From NCBI GenBank assembly GCA_030765325.1, contig JAVCCT010000307.1, positions 1 to 6,142 on the forward strand: DNA of 6,142 nucleotides. The letters run 5' to 3'. Below, one piece after another: positions 5,671-6,142 of this stretch. The stretch is from Candidatus Stygibacter frigidus. GTDB lineage: Bacteria > Cloacimonadota > Cloacimonadia > Cloacimonadales > TCS61. Numbering within the stretch: the stretch's first letter is position 1; each line of letters begins with the position of its first letter. The notes below the pieces were generated by a model, which was not told where the DNA came from, searched no databases, and was given only the letters and a program-made list of their open reading frames with translations. The translations under genes and the position numbers were made by a program.

Positions 5671-6142
5671 TTGGAAGCAAAGAGAAAAGCTATTATTATT
5701 GGAGCTGGTCCTGCTGGTTTAACAACAGCATTTGAATTGCTGAAACGAACTGATATCCAACCAGTCATCTATGAGATGAGTGATGAGATCGGGGGAATTT
5801 CGCGCACAGTGAAATATAAGGGTAATCGGATTGATATTGGTGGGCATCGTTTCTTTTCTAAATCTGACAGGGTTATGAATTGGTGGCAGAATATTCTCCC
5901 ACTGCAGGGAGCACCCAGCCAGGATGATCTTATCTTAAATCGAGATGTTCCTCTTTCACATAAAAAAGGAGCTCCTGATCCAGAAAAGGAAAGCAAGGTG
6001 CTACTCATTCGAAATCGTGTTTCCCGCATTTTCTTCCTGAGACGCTTCTTTTCATACCCAATTTCACTCAATATGGAAACTATCCTTAATCTGGGAATTA
6101 TCCGCTGTATAAAAATAGGAATAACCTATTTCTGGATTCGCC
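5671..6142 (+). CDS. FAD-dependent oxidoreductase, UDP-galactopyranose mutase / amine oxidase-like, C-terminus off the right edge
   Basis: Only the first 157 residues are present. A dinucleotide-binding fold begins at residue 6: GAGPAG at 11-16 binds the FAD pyrophosphate, and Glu35 at the end of the second strand should bind the adenosine ribose. Next come IGGISRT at 40-46 and DIGGHRFFSKSD at 55-66, a GGHRFF block shared by UDP-galactopyranose mutases, protoporphyrinogen oxidase-like proteins and their uncharacterised relatives. The SRIFFLRRFFSYPISL block at 118-133 also matches that group. About 35 residues between GGHRFF and SRIFF (near 78-112, rich in charged residues and proline) look like an insertion compared with classical Glf, so I favour an uncharacterised Glf-like family over true Glf. 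Full members of this group commonly run to 400-500 residues. It starts with TTG, nine bases after gtrA. Pairing with a GtrA-like protein suggests a role in envelope glycan or glycolipid synthesis, which is inference. Confidence 0.82.
   Translation, partial: MEAKRKAIIIGAGPAGLTTAFELLKRTDIQPVIYEMSDEIGGISRTVKYKGNRIDIGGHRFFSKSDRVMNWWQNILPLQGAPSQDDLILNRDVPLSHKKGAPDPEKESKVLLIRNRVSRIFFLRRFFSYPISLNMETILNLGIIRCIKIGITYFWIR

Noticed and set aside
5769..6071. Leftward 100-codon reading frame opposite the oxidoreductase
   Set aside because: The rightward frame carries FAD-binding and GGHRFF motifs and is uninterrupted. The leftward product has no recognisable feature.
1..6142. Defence system, CRISPR, mobile element, or tRNA/rRNA gene
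   Set aside because: There are no array-like repeats, transposase or integrase motifs, terminal inverted repeats, cloverleaf patterns or defence domains. All sizeable coding regions belong to recognised families.

Overview
The window is ordinary, densely packed bacterial chromosome of low to moderate GC, with no phage, plasmid, insertion sequence, CRISPR or RNA gene that I can see. Six protein genes fill almost all of it, and no gene-free stretch exceeds about 160 bases. The tilS-hpt-ftsH order occurs in many bacteria. Protein style and genome compactness suggest an uncultured lineage near the Fibrobacteres-Chlorobi-Bacteroidetes group, possibly Cloacimonadota. That placement is a weak inference that I could not test.

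Layout: on the minus strand, from about 1117 off the left edge, lies aroA (EPSP synthase, shikimate pathway), missing only its C-terminal end. A divergent intergenic region (1118-1273) holds plausible sigma-70-type promoters reading rightward, one of which overlaps an FNR-box-like palindrome. All remaining genes read rightward and probably form one operon: tilS (tRNA-Ile lysidine synthetase), hpt (hypoxanthine phosphoribosyltransferase), ftsH (membrane AAA+ zinc protease), a GtrA-family four-helix membrane protein, and the start of an FAD-dependent oxidoreductase resembling UDP-galactopyranose mutase, cut by the right edge. Junctions are very tight: 2 bases between tilS and hpt, 1-base overlap of hpt and ftsH, 26-base overlap of ftsH and gtrA, and 9 bases between gtrA and the oxidoreductase. 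Translational coupling is therefore likely throughout.

Functionally, the first part of the operon is housekeeping: decoding fidelity for AUA codons, purine salvage, and membrane protein quality control. The last two genes look like the beginning of an envelope polysaccharide or glycolipid module, since GtrA proteins are linked to moving lipid-linked sugars and the oxidoreductase resembles sugar-ring-modifying flavoenzymes. I found no convincing new biological system. The most notable details are an Ala in place of the usual Gly in the PEP-site loop of AroA (class II-like, A-T-G-x-R-L), a Walker A variant in FtsH (GRPGTGKT), the FNR-like box over the tilS promoter, and the fusion of the housekeeping operon to envelope genes.
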